A stretch of DNA of 64,000 nt from Artemisia argyi. Taxonomy: Eukaryota > Streptophyta > Magnoliopsida > Asterales > Asteraceae. Positions 1-10,327 of the stretch are shown here, one piece after another (within the stretch, counting starts at the first letter, position 1; each line of letters starts with the position of its first letter). The notes under the pieces were generated by a model. The model made no database searches and was not told the DNA's origin. It saw only the letters and a program-made list of their open reading frames with translations. The stretch lies in contig CM060693.1 of the NCBI GenBank assembly GCA_030686995.1, positions 119,749,228 through 119,813,227 on the forward strand, written 5' to 3'. Both the position numbers and the translations under genes were made by a program.

Positions 1-133
1 CATAAATGTTTTGATTAAATCACAGCTTAGCCACACTACTGTGACTATCTACGTCAACCGCAAAAAAAATACAAGTAAAGAAATAGGGAATAACTGATTA
101 TTTACAATGACAAAAGTAGATATCTGATCTTAC

Positions 134-648
134 CTCCTCAGCAAATTTAATCAAAATGGTTGTTCGAGGACGTTGTTGACCATCCACCGGAACAAAATGA
201 GCCGTCACAACAGCAGGGAATCCTGCATTGTCCAAAACACCCTAAAAGGAGAAACTCTGTCAGGACCTTAAATCAACAAAGAGTGAAAACATGAAAATAT
301 GGATGATAAAGCACATACCCTTACTATCCCAGCAACAAAGGCACCACAGTTGAATGAACCCATGTCTTTTGGTACGGAAATAAATCTGCAAATCAATAGG
401 GCAAACAAGATATGTTACCTATTGACTATGAGCTGTTTTATTTCATATAAACCATATCCACCAAGATATGTTACCTATTGACTAGGAGCTCCTTTTCACT
501 AATCATATATTCATCTTCGTGTTCAGTGCCTTTCTCAAGCGAGTCAGCTACCTGTTAAGATGATTAAACTTGAAACGTCAAACATGATGCAATTACTAAA
601 TCTGTATTACATAGGAACATAAAATAAAAACAGATTACAACTATCTAA

Positions 649-706
<58 letters not shown>

Positions 707-2629
707 ATAAGATTGACATATCAGAATTTACAAACCTTTCCAAAAAGAACCTTCCATACTGTACTATGAACGAATGACAAAATGCCCAACAAACGAGTCT
801 CCCTTCTGTTACCCTGAGATCACAAAATTGAGAGAGTTATTATTGGCATAGTGTAAAAAAGAAATAAACAGATACGACACAATTTGGTGAACAATTTGAC
901 GGACATTCTGAACTGCATAAATACACAAGTACACTTATAACTGTTTAAATTGATGACCACACATAATTATTGCAGGAAAGATGAAACTGAACATGGTGTT
1001 AACATGGCTCAGTGATTTCCTTTCAGGGTTGTTGAGCTTTATATATCACGAATTCGGTAGTACATGAAATAAGTTATTGCGGTGTAGCTCATTTTACACC
1101 AAAATGACACAAAAAATAACTTTCACTTTGTAACAGTTGGATCTCTGAAGGTGTGCCCAGTGCACAAACTAGCCGAGATCCATATCTAACAAGTATAGCC
1201 GAACAATTTGAAAATAGCAAGTTTTTCTACTTCTGCTCTAGTGGCACCTCAGATAAAGCAATAAGAAATGCGGATGAAAACATGTATTTCGTCTGAAAAC
1301 TGACAACAATCTTCAGTCAAACCTTTAATACCCCTGTTTAGAAAGATAGCAAGCATGAACAGTCACACACATAAAATGAACTGTTTGACTTGTTCAAGCT
1401 GTTTTAAGAGTTCGGTGTGGGTCACAACCATATGTTGTGAGAATATGAAGATGTGCAAGCGGGGCTCATTTACATGCTGCGAGCAGGGACAGACCTAGGA
1501 TTTTCGAGAGAGTGTTGCACAGTTGCCATTGGGTTAACTAAGTTACATCATAAAAAAACGAAAGTAGCAAAATGAAAATATTGGGGGTTGCCCATACAAA
1601 AAATCGACAGTTTTTTATAACTTTTGTACTTCGTGACCTAAAATTGGGTGTAGCCCATGCCACACCCGGCACCAATGTAGGTCCGTCCCTGGCTGCGAGC
1701 ACAAGAAAAAAACGTGATGGTGGTCCATTTTATGGCGCAAGAGAAAATGGGTGTTATGTTGAGTCTGATTGCTACCATTAGTCCATTATGTCATTAAGTG
1801 GTTAACTAAAAACCTACATAAGCAACCAAAAGCAGTGCAGGGCCATGAGCAAAAGTGTGTTGGTAATTACTTCACTGAATTTTCAGAAATCACGGGCACA
1901 TTCGAGCATCTGACCATCAAATGAACTAAGCCTTATAACATTTTTTGTTGTTTATGGACACAAAGGATCATATTTTATTTAATTGCATTAACTGCCAAAA
2001 AGGAAGGAACAACATGCTACCTTTTCCCTATGGCAAAGTAACTCCAAAACTCGTACTCCAACAGCATAGCCAGCATCCTCCAATCTGATTCACAGCACAA
2101 AATTAGATACCATCCGTGCAAACATGTATCAGATGAGAATTCTGGTACAAAAAATATTGAGCAATCATTCATTCATGACTGAATTTTATGAATCATTCTA
2201 TGAGGCAGCAATCCCGAACAACTAACCATCAGTCAATTCTATCTATAGTATATGTTCTAATGTTCGATGTACTTATAAAAACTTACTCAAAAAGTACACA
2301 ATTCAAATCAAATTAGAAGTTGAAACAGCTTATTTCCAAAATAAGGAAGCAAATAATCAGTCCTAAGAAGCAATCCCTTAAAAAAGAAAAAGATTACCTC
2401 CTTTCGAGTTCACCAATGTTATCAACCTGAGTCTGGTTGTACTGAACAAGCTCCGAAAACAAATAAGCAAACCCACTCAAACTCACCTACATATTCAAAT
2501 GTAATTTCACCCAATGATTACACCAACCAACATGTATACTCTAGAAGGTCAAAAAAGAGTAAAATTAAACTGATCAAATTTTGTAAACCTTTGTGATCAA
2601 GATCTATAACCCATTTTCAAACAAAAAAG

Positions 2630-2665
<36 letters not shown>

Positions 2666-2794
2666 TTGAACCATAAAAGTAGTGAAATGAATAAAAGAAT
2701 GGATCTAAGGAATAAAGGGTACCTCTTGTCTGCCTTTGCTAAGGGGTTTATCAAGAACATTTGAGTATTGTTTCATCTTCCCTGCTCCTATCAT
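134..2794 (-). CDS. TRAPPC5: TRAPP complex subunit 5 (Trs31/Bet3 family), 3' end off the left edge
   Basis: Subunit of the TRAPP tethering complex, which acts in ER-Golgi and Golgi vesicle traffic as part of a Rab GTPase exchange factor. Coding exons read on the minus strand: 2794-2723, 2486-2398, 2084-2021, 813-736, 551-475, 385-319 and 241-134. All junctions are GT-AG and all phases agree, giving 185 residues. Recognisable segments are [20 protein letters not shown] at the N-terminus, then [68 protein letters not shown] and [20 protein letters not shown]. These match plant Trs31 proteins of about 195 residues, so only about 10 C-terminal residues should lie in an exon left of position 1. 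The start is the first ATG of the conserved N-terminus. Intron 3 is the longest (about 1.2 kb). A MULE-type element ends 119 bp upstream of the start codon. Identification rests on recalled family sequence. Confidence 0.93.
406..490. repeat. 29-nt direct repeat duplicating the exon 5 splice donor of TRAPPC5
   Basis: The 29-nt stretch at 462-490, which covers the last 16 nt of TRAPPC5 exon 5 and its GTAACA donor (minus strand), recurs at 406-434 with one mismatch. The period is 56 nt. The second copy lies in the intron and is a ready-made alternative 5' splice site. Confidence 0.85.
652..703. repeat. poly-A tract (about 50 bp) in a TRAPPC5 intron
   Basis: Near-uninterrupted run of A on the plus strand in the intron between TRAPPC5 exons 4 and 5. 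Its length is likely variable. No element could be tied to it. Confidence 0.9.
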
Positions 2795-2912
2795 GTTATC
2801 CGCTTTAACGCCGTTTTGTGGCTTCCCTCAAAGTCCAACCCCTTTGTCAGACTATGCTGATTTGATCCCAAAACTAAAGATGATGCAAGTAAGTGCGAAC
2901 TAAAAAAACAAA

Positions 2913-4586
2913 GAATAAATTACATAGTTCGTCCTTGTGGTTTGCGTTGACTGGCGTCGTTCATCCCTTGACCAAAAAAACTGCACCGTTCGTCCTTAAC
3001 GGGCAAACGCTTGGCGTCGTTAGTCCCTCCCCCACTAACGTTTGTTAAGTGTTGTTACACCTAAAGTCCCATGAGGGTATACTAGTCATTTCGCAAACCA
3101 AATGGACTTACGGTGCAAAAGGACGCACGGTGCAATTTTTTGTTTTTCTTTTTTTTTTAAATTTTTTTTTTGTTTTTTTTTTTGTTTTTTAATATGTTTG
3201 TAAGTTCCGTTTTAATAAGTTTCGTCTGTATTTTTACGTTTTTCTCTGTTTTTTTACGTTTTCATCCGTTTTTTTTTCGTTTTCGTCTGTTTTTTTTACG
3301 TTTATGTCCATTTTTTTACGTTTTTGTCCGTTGTTCTAACATTTTCATACGCTTTCGTCCATTTTTTTTACGTTTTTATCCATTCTTAACCGTTTTTTTT
3401 TTTCGGTTTCGTCTGTATTTTTACGTTTTCCTTTGTTTTTTTACGTTTTCATCTGTTTTTTTACGTTTTCGTTCGTTTTTTTTACATTCTCATCCTTTTT
3501 TTTTTTGTTTTTTTCTGTTATTTTTACGTTTTCGCCCATTCTTTTACGTTTTTGTCTTTTGTTCTAACGTTTTAATACGTTTTCGTTCATTTTTACATTT
3601 TCATACGTTTTTATCCACTCTTATCCATTTTTATACGTTTTATACGTTTTCACAACATGGGTATATCAGGTAATAACCAAAAAACATCAAATTTCGAAAA
3701 ATAGAAAGAATAAAAAAAACATCAAATTTCAAATAATAACCAAAAAACAAAAAAAACGGATGAAAATGTAAAAAAAAAAAATAAATAAATAAAATAAAAA
3801 ATAAAAAAATAAAAAAAAAGCGAACGAAAACGTAAAAAAACAAACGAAAACGAAAAAAATGGATAAAACGTAAAAAAACAGACGAAAACAAAAAAAACGG
3901 ATGAAACGTAAAAAAACGGAGGAAAACGTGAAAATACAGATGAAACCGAAAAAAAAATGGTTAAGAATGGATAAAAACGTAAAAACTGGACAAAAGCGTA
4001 TGAAAACGTTAGAACAACGGACAAAAACGTAAAAAAACAGACGTAAACGTAAAAAAACAAACGAAAACAAAAAAAAACAGACGAAAACGTAAAAAAAACT
4101 GACGAAAAGAAACATATGAAAACGTAAAAAAAACGGAAGAAAACGTAAAAAAACGGAGAAAAACGTAAAAAAAAGAGACGAAAACGAAAAAAACGGACAA
4201 AAACACAAAAAACAGACGAAAACATAAAAAACGGACGAAAACAAAAAAACGGATGAAAACGTAAAAAAACAGAGGAAAATGTAAAAAAAGTGACAAAAAC
4301 GAAAAAAACGGATAAAAATGTAAAAAAACAGACGAAAACGTATTAAAACGTAACTTACGAACGTATTGAAAGAAAAAAAATTGCACCGTTCGTCCTTTTG
4401 GTTTGCGAAATGACTAGTATACCCTCATGGGACTACAGGTGTAACAACACTTAACAAGCGTTAGTGAGGGAGGGACTAACGACGCCAAACATTTGCCCGT
4501 TAAGGACGAACGGTGCAGTTTTTTTGGTTAAGGGACTAACAACGCCAGTCAACGCAAACCACAAGGACGAACGGTGTAATTTACTC
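2913..4586. mobile_element. Non-autonomous MULE with an inverted-minisatellite interior
   Basis: Terminal inverted repeats of about 200 bp (2913-about 3120 and about 4379-4586) match closely. Both contain AAATTACA at the edge, GTTCGTCCTTGTGG, GGTTTGCGTTGACTGGCGT and a conserved inner block ending ACTAGTCATTTCGCAAACC. A perfect 9-bp target duplication AAAAACAAA flanks it (2904-2912 and 4587-4595), which is diagnostic of Mutator-like elements. The interior has no transposase. It is two arms of a degenerate minisatellite in opposite orientation around a short centre near 3655-3720. The left TIR has an extra block of about 35 bp near its inner edge. Long ORFs here are translations of the repeat. 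The element sits in the presumed promoter or 5' UTR of TRAPPC5. Confidence 0.9.
3128..4378. repeat. Inverted pair of degenerate minisatellite arrays (TTTTTACGTTTTCGTCCG-type)
   Basis: Left arm (about 3128-3655) is T-rich with units of 18-25 bp resembling TTTTTTACGTTTTCGTCCG. Right arm (about 3722-4378) carries the complementary A-rich units (GACGAAAACGTAAAAAAACG). The arms could fold into a roughly 0.6-kb stem. Units vary by substitutions and T-run length, so the array is old or evolves by slippage. Confidence 0.9.
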
Positions 4587-4879
4587 AAAAACAAAATTAC
4601 TCCCTCCGTATGGTCTTTTGGATAGTCTTATAAAAAATGATAAAATAAAACAAAATAAGATAATTTAGTGAAGAAATTTTTATTTGACCGGTTCGAAATT
4701 ATAGTAATTTTTATTAAACTTTATAATTTTTGTTTTTTTTGACAATAATTTTGAAATTGCAAGGAATAATAAATAAAGTGTATACAAAGATTTTAATTTG
4801 ATGGGCAATATTTAGAAAAAAAATTCTTTTATGAAACTTAATTGCAAAATCGAGCTTTTTTTTTTGAGAATTTGTTTAA

Positions 4880-5125
4880 GGCTATGTTTGGCACAAAGCT
4901 TTTTGGAGCTTTTTTGGGCAATGAGCGGTGAAAAATGAGCTTTTTTATTTTTAGTGTTCGTTTGGCATGAGAGCTGTGAGCTTTGCTATTTTTTAGGAAA
5001 GCTCATTTTTCCAATGCTTCTTTATGAAGCTGTGAGCTTTTTTGGCTACTGCTCACAACTACTACTCACTGCTCACAACTACTACTCACAGCTCACTGCT
5101 ACTGCTACTTTTGCCAAACATAGCC
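4880..5125. mobile_element. Tourist-like MITE, copy 1
   Basis: Terminal inverted repeat GGCTATGTTTGGC at the left and its complement GCCAAACATAGCC at the right, with TAA on both sides (4877-4879, 5126-5128), as expected for PIF/Harbinger-derived MITEs. The interior is rich in AGCTTTTTTGG and GCTCACAGCT-like inverted motifs. No coding potential. Confidence 0.8.
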
Positions 5126-5128
5126 TAA

Positions 5129-5328
5129 GGCTATGTTTGGCACAAAGCTTTTTGGAGCTTTTTTGGGCAATGAGTGGTGAACAATGAGCTTTTTTATTTT
5201 TAGTGCTCGTTTGGCATGAGAGCTGTAGGCTTTGCTATTTTTTAGGAAAGCTCATTTTCCCAATGCTTCTTTATGAACCTGTAAGCTTTTTTGGCTACTG
5301 CTCACAGCTACTTTTGCCAAATATAGCC
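5129..5328. mobile_element. Tourist-like MITE, copy 2, head to tail with copy 1
   Basis: Same termini as the copy to its left (right end reads GCCAAATATAGCC) and the same TAA duplication (5126-5128, 5329-5331); the middle TAA is shared. It is about 46 bp shorter because one block of the ACTACTCACTGCTCACAACT repeat is missing. Confidence 0.8.
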
Positions 5329-5331
5329 TAA

Positions 5332-5726
5332 GAAAACATTAGACGAGTGCCCGTGCATAGCAACGGAATTTATAGCGGCAGATAGTTTTGGTGAAACTGT
5401 ATGGGTTATTAATGAAAAATAATAAAGTTTGAGGATTGGGTATTAAACATAATGTTTTGAAACCCGATTCGACCCGGGTGGTTCAACCGGTTTAACCGGT
5501 CGGGTCGACCCGGGTTTGAAAACATTAGTTTCCAAATATCATACCATCTAGAAAACCCAATATATATTGGTTTACATTATATTCTTCAACGTTTTCTTTT
5601 TATGTGGGCCTATCTTCAACATATCTAACTTTAAGACTTTGAAAAGATATATATGCAATTCAACATCTTCAATTCCCCTCTCTTTTTTTATGAGGGCTTA
5701 TCTTCAACATCTCTCTAATTTTAGTA

Positions 5727-5779
<53 letters not shown>

Positions 5780-7470
5780 ATTATAATACTTTGAAAGGAT
5801 ATATATGCAATTCCCCCTTGATTTTATAATTTTCATATTTATTTACAAAAATAATTATTTAATTATATATTTTCTCCATTTAATTTTTTTTTATTTCCTA
5901 CATCAAATCCTAATCTAAATTAAAATTCAAAATCAATTCCAAATCTTATAACTTTTTATAAACGAAACAAATTATTACAAAAATAATTTCCATAACAAAT
6001 CCAATAATTTCCATAACAAATATATCGACATTTTACTTACCAAATTTACCAACAAATTAAAAAGTTCAAAAATGAACTTACAAATAAAATAAATAAATAG
6101 ATCCACATAAAAAACTAAACAATCTTATCACAAAAATAAGAAATACGGAGTACTTTTACAACGAAGTCTACAATAACTTATACAGTATAACAAAATCTAC
6201 ATTAATTTACAAACAAAATAAACAATAAATTATACAACAAAAGGTACCAACATATTCTCAAAGAAAATCATGCATTTTCCGACAAATGAAGCCGTTTCCG
6301 TTTACAGCAGCGAAGACAATGCGTTTTCTGATGACGTCAGCGAAGATTCCGGCAAGAGAGATGGCCACCTGAAAACATGTTTTATTAATACATAGATCTA
6401 CAAAATCTATCTACATATCTATTAACCAAAAAAACAAAAGAAACAAAAAAACAAAAAAAATAAAAAAACACTTAATATATATAGATCAATTTAAAAAAAT
6501 TCAAAAACATGAAAAACATAGATTTACAAACAAACTTCACATCCCTTTTTCTTAACACCGTGACATGAAAAATTATATAAACATTATAAAAAAAATCAAA
6601 AACACTACCGGCGACAACCATAATGTTCCGGTGGTGGCGGGGCATATTCTGGCAGCGGCAGAGATGACTCTGGAGGTAGTAGCGGTGGATTCAGGGGACA
6701 ACAACAAATCAAATAATTATCAAAACCATTAAAAAAACTTCAAATGTGAAAAAAGCACAAACTATGAAAAAAAAAAACTTTAAAAACTGAAATAAATATA
6801 AATCTAACAAAAAAAAAACATCATAGAAGCTTACAAAAATAACCCAAACATTGGCTGGAGGTAGCGGTCATGGTTTGTGGCTCGTGGGTGATACTGGGCT
6901 GGTGGTGTGCATCTCGTTAGTGGCAGCGACGCCGGATTCAGATAATGGAGGTGATGGTGGCGGCTGTACATGATGGTTGTGGCGGCGGGGTTATGAAGAG
7001 AGAGAGAGAGGTAGATATGTGAGAAGATATGTGTGTATTTTTTAGGCCTTTTATTTGGCATATATTAGTTTCCATCTATTAATTCAACCCCATTAATTCA
7101 GCAGACCATTAATTTTCATTTGACATTTTGAGGGGTAAAATCGGGATTGATCGAAAGTTAAGTTTTTCACAATTTCACAATTCCACTTTGACCATTTCTC
7201 CATTATATGTAGTAAACATATGAAAATACACGGGACCCTCTAAGCTCAGTTTTAAGTTTGGACTTGTTGTTAAAAAAATGGACTTGAGTGTAAATAAACT
7301 ATATATTTTAATTGATTAATAAATTTACAAAAAAAAGAAAAAAAAAAGAAAAAGAAAACTAATTAACTAACTAATTTAAATTTAAATCTATAAACTTAAT
7401 TGTAAAATTCTCAATTTTCATAATGTTTAGGTTAAGAAATTCGTCGTGTATTTTAAACTATTTTAAAAAT
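5332..7470. other. AT-rich intergenic stretch, no gene recognised
   Basis: Contains a (TA)n microsatellite and AT-rich sequence with many short A runs. Short GC-richer patches near 6270-6370, 6610-6700 and 6840-6990 have codon-like texture, but I found no recognisable protein, splice structure or element ends. The patches could be remnants of a decayed gene or transposon. Confidence 0.6.
5729..5776. repeat. (TA)n microsatellite
   Basis: About 24 uninterrupted TA dinucleotides, bordered by ATATATATGCAATT-like sequence on both sides. Confidence 0.97.
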
Positions 7471-7473
7471 AAC

Positions 7474-7555
<82 letters not shown>

Positions 7556-7720
7556 AAACATCACTTTATTATAAAACCAAAGGATTTACAAGAAATTAGT
7601 GGGGAGCCGAGATACTAACGGGGCCCCGCTCTTCTAGCTATAGCGAAACTAATCCTACTAAAAATATGAGCAGCAGCACGTGCTCCAATGTCTTGAGTCA
7701 CCGAAAATCTTCGGATATGC

Positions 7721-7721
<1 letters not shown>
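7556..7721 (-). mobile_element. 5'-truncated LINE 3' end, copy 1
   Basis: About 165 bp closely matching the 3' end of the long LINE at 8161-8335 (shared blocks include GGATTTACAA, GGGAGCCGAGATAC and AATATGAGCAGCA on the plus strand). It is cut off on the right at GATATGCTTT, directly against a (TTA)n tract, and ends on the left in (ATT)n. No poly-A tail. Confidence 0.85.
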
Positions 7722-7804
<83 letters not shown>

Positions 7805-7806
7805 TA

Positions 7807-7954
7807 TTTTATTAAAACATTACAATTTTACATAAAATTGGATGAGAGTCTAGACACAAGTTGTGCTTTCACTCTTTTCTGAATACAAAAGCTAACTCAA
7901 TGAAAGATAAAAACACCACTTTTAGCATTATTAGAGTGGCTAATAGTAATAGAC
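7807..7954 (-). mobile_element. Probable 3' end of a second LINE subfamily
   Basis: This spacer between two (ATT)n tracts does not align with the other copies. Like them it ends on the minus strand in an AATAAAATAAA-like motif followed by (TAA)n. I infer a 5'-truncated copy of a related element with the same tail type. It could instead be unrelated unique sequence. Confidence 0.45.
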
Positions 7955-8020
<66 letters not shown>

Positions 8021-8022
<2 letters not shown>

Positions 8023-8123
8023 AACATCACTTTTATTAAAAACTTATAGGATTTACAAGAAATTAGTGGGGAGCCGAGATACTAACTGGGCCCCCACACC
8101 TCTAGCAATAGCGAAACCAACCC
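8021..8123 (-). mobile_element. 5'-truncated LINE 3' end, copy 2
   Basis: About 100 bp matching copy 1 and the 3' end of the long copy (AAACATCACTTTTATTA, GGATTTACAAGAAATTAGTG, GGAGCCGAGATAC). It is flanked on both sides by (ATT)n. It appears to have entered the microsatellite tail of the long copy. Confidence 0.85.
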
Positions 8124-8160
<37 letters not shown>

Positions 8161-10171
8161 AACATTACTTTATTAGAAAATTATAGGATTTACAATAAAT
8201 TAGTGAGGAGCCGAGATACCAAATAGGCCCCCACTCCTCTAGCTATATTGAAACTAATCCTACTAAAAATATGAGCAGCAACACGTGCTCCAATATCTTG
8301 AGTCATCGCGAATCTTTTGATACGCTTTAGTAAAGTCACCGCATCCTTCTCAAGTTCTCCAAAGGAAGAGAATGAAAACGGAAGAAACCCATATCCAATA
8401 TCCGCACATTTAGCCTCGTACTTGACACGTTTACGTTGTGCGGCTTCAATAACTGCACGACCCGGCACAAAATCAACCATACCGGTTTGCGTCAAGGGTG
8501 ATGACCCTGTCAAATCAACACATACATCAAGCCCACCATCCCACGAGTAAAGTAACATATCAGCTAGATGTAAGGGTTTGTCCCTTTCCCCACTAAGCCA
8601 ATATCAACTTCCTTACGCGCCGAAATTCCAGACCGAGAACATATGTCAAGAAGAACATCAGTACATCACGCATCACGTTATGCCGATGTTTAATACCAAT
8701 AATACCCGCGCATGATACAACATGGTCCCCATAAATATCCCCAGTAAAGACCCTGGAACAAGCTGAGCATAGCATCCGAACAGAAAAAAGGGGAACACCT
8801 AGCCGATAACACAACACACATCGGTAAGTCCTAGCATTCATAGTCTGTCCCAACCCAGATATTGGAACCACCCTAAGCCAATCTGAAGTGTAGTCCTCCT
8901 TTTGCAAACTCCATAGCGCAATCTGTCGAGAAGATAGGCGAAAGGTGGATTCAACCGTTGGGGTAACACGTGTGAAATGTATATCTGCCAATTTCTTCAT
9001 GAGTTTGGGGGCAGCGATCTCACTTGGGTTACTCAAAAGGTCAATCTCCATTTTCGTATTAAAAGCACATAAGGCATCATCAAAGGAAGGCCCAGAAGTC
9101 ACAATACCAGAATGTCGGAGAAGCTTAGTTTGTAAGCTAGTTGATTGAAATCTAGAAGCAAGGAATGCATAGTTTAAGACATCACCTGCAGAATATACAC
9201 CAAGCCCCCCAAAAGCAAAGGGTAAGGTGGCAAGTCTCCACTGCCAATCACCAAAACCAGCTCCAAAAGCAGTGACAATATGCTCCAAAGAAGAACGAAG
9301 AGCCACATCAAATGAAACCTGAGCACACTCAAAGACTCGACGAGAACATGTGCGCATAGAAAAATATAACTTGGAAATACCAGCACATGCACGAAGGAGT
9401 AACAATTCACACTGAGGATCATTAAGCTTAGCAACAGCACCCATAAGTTCAATGGTTTTAGCAACCCTTTTCATAACAAGCTCACTACTAAACTCAAAGT
9501 CCACACTAGCAGGCCCACCCAGTAATTTAACACCGTGCAAAGGTCGAGAAATATTAGGCGGAAAAACACCCACAAGCGTGCTTCTCGGGTCTTCCTTAGG
9601 CAAAAAAACCTCGGTTTTATCAACATTGAGGTGTAAACCGTAACGAGGTCCATCCATCATAATAAGCTCTAAAACCTTCCCCACAACCAAGGTATCTCCA
9701 ATAATAGTGCCATCATCCAGATACCAAGCTTGAAGAGAAAGGTTAAAGGAGTCTCTAATCTTACATACCAAAGGATGTAAAACTAAAGCAAAAAGAAGAG
9801 GTCCAAGTGGATCACCTTGTTGTACACCTTGGTGCGACCATAAAGTATGTTCCCCATAATATAATCTAGTTGTCCTGGAGTAACAGAATTCCACCCAACG
9901 TGAAATAGCAGGACAACGAAGGCGAACCTCCCGTAACATGACCTCACGATCCACCATATTGAAGGCGTTTTTGAAATCCACCAACAACATCGAAAGACCC
10001 ACATCATCCCCACGGTCTTCAATAAACCGATTCACGGCATGAAGAATAGCCTCCCTTACTCCAGATACCCCAACACCAAACTGTAAATCATTTAAATAAC
10101 CATCTAAAGAATGGCTAATCATAGAAGCACTAACCTTGGAGACTAAACGCCTCCAAACGGTCCCAACCACA
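8161..10171 (-). pseudogene. 5'-truncated non-LTR retrotransposon: reverse transcriptase, CCHC motif and possible endonuclease domain
   Basis: The main ORF (start region 10179, stop 8593) encodes a reverse transcriptase. The first catalytic Asp is in LLVDFKNAFN (D68), followed by HQGVQQGDPLGPLLF and the YLDDG box (residues 153-156). A putative zinc motif C-x2-C-x11-H-x3-C (C471, C474, H486, C490) follows. A frame change near 8635 and another near 8560 lead into an ORF down to 8190. Its ADM...DVCVD segment has the spacing of the PD-x12-14-D motif of restriction-like endonucleases, followed by an EAAQRKRVKYEAK block. RT followed by CCHC and a restriction-like endonuclease is the order in R2/R4-type elements; the endonuclease call is inference. 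The first residues of the ORF come from flanking DNA, so the real 5' part is missing. The 3' end runs into (TAA)n without poly-A. It is not functional, because of the truncation and frameshifts. Confidence 0.85.
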
Positions 10172-10327
10172 AGAGTCATTGGTGGTTCATTAGTTGTTCT
10201 AAAGTCATTGGTGGTTCATTACCATTTCAGCTTTTCCATCATGAATGCTTTTCCATCTTTTCTGTTCTTGTACCATTTCAGCTATTTCTTCAAGAGTCAT
10301 TGGTGGTTCATTAGTTGTTCTAAAGTT
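10172..10327. repeat. Repeated flank at the LINE 5' junction
   Basis: The roughly 32-bp sequence beginning GAGTCATTGGTGGTTCATTA occurs at 10172-10203 and again from about 10294. A partial third copy starts at 10204. The first copy abuts the truncated LINE end, so the duplication probably arose during insertion or repair at the 5' junction. Confidence 0.7.

Larger units (their letters stand above)
7471..8160. repeat. Chain of (ATT)n tracts separated by LINE 3' ends
   Basis: Four trinucleotide tracts (about 7471-7553, 7722-7806, 7955-8020 and 8124-8160) alternate with short retroelement 3' ends at 7556-7721, 7807-7954 and 8021-8123, then the long copy starting at 8161. On the minus strand each retroelement copy ends directly in (TAA)n, and the next copy begins at the far side of that tract. 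Confidence 0.9.

Noticed and set aside
3170..4386. Long ORFs of 80-170 codons rich in Phe/Arg/Val on both strands
   Set aside because: They are translations of the TTTTCGTCCGTTTT-type minisatellite; several frames are open at once and the proteins are pure repeat.
4605..4620. CTCCCTCCGTATGG as a Stowaway left end next to the small MULE
   Set aside because: No matching right end with TA duplication was found nearby; kept out as an element.
6831..7061. Minus-strand 76-codon His/Pro-rich ORF
   Set aside because: Low-complexity composition; no homology recognised and no splice or promoter support.
7861..8049. ORF ending in poly-Ile
   Set aside because: Translation of the (ATT)n microsatellite.
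8317..8550. Plus-strand ORF inside the LINE, and similar antisense ORFs at 9452-9643 and 8945-9148
   Set aside because: They are shadows of the minus-strand reverse-transcriptase reading frame.
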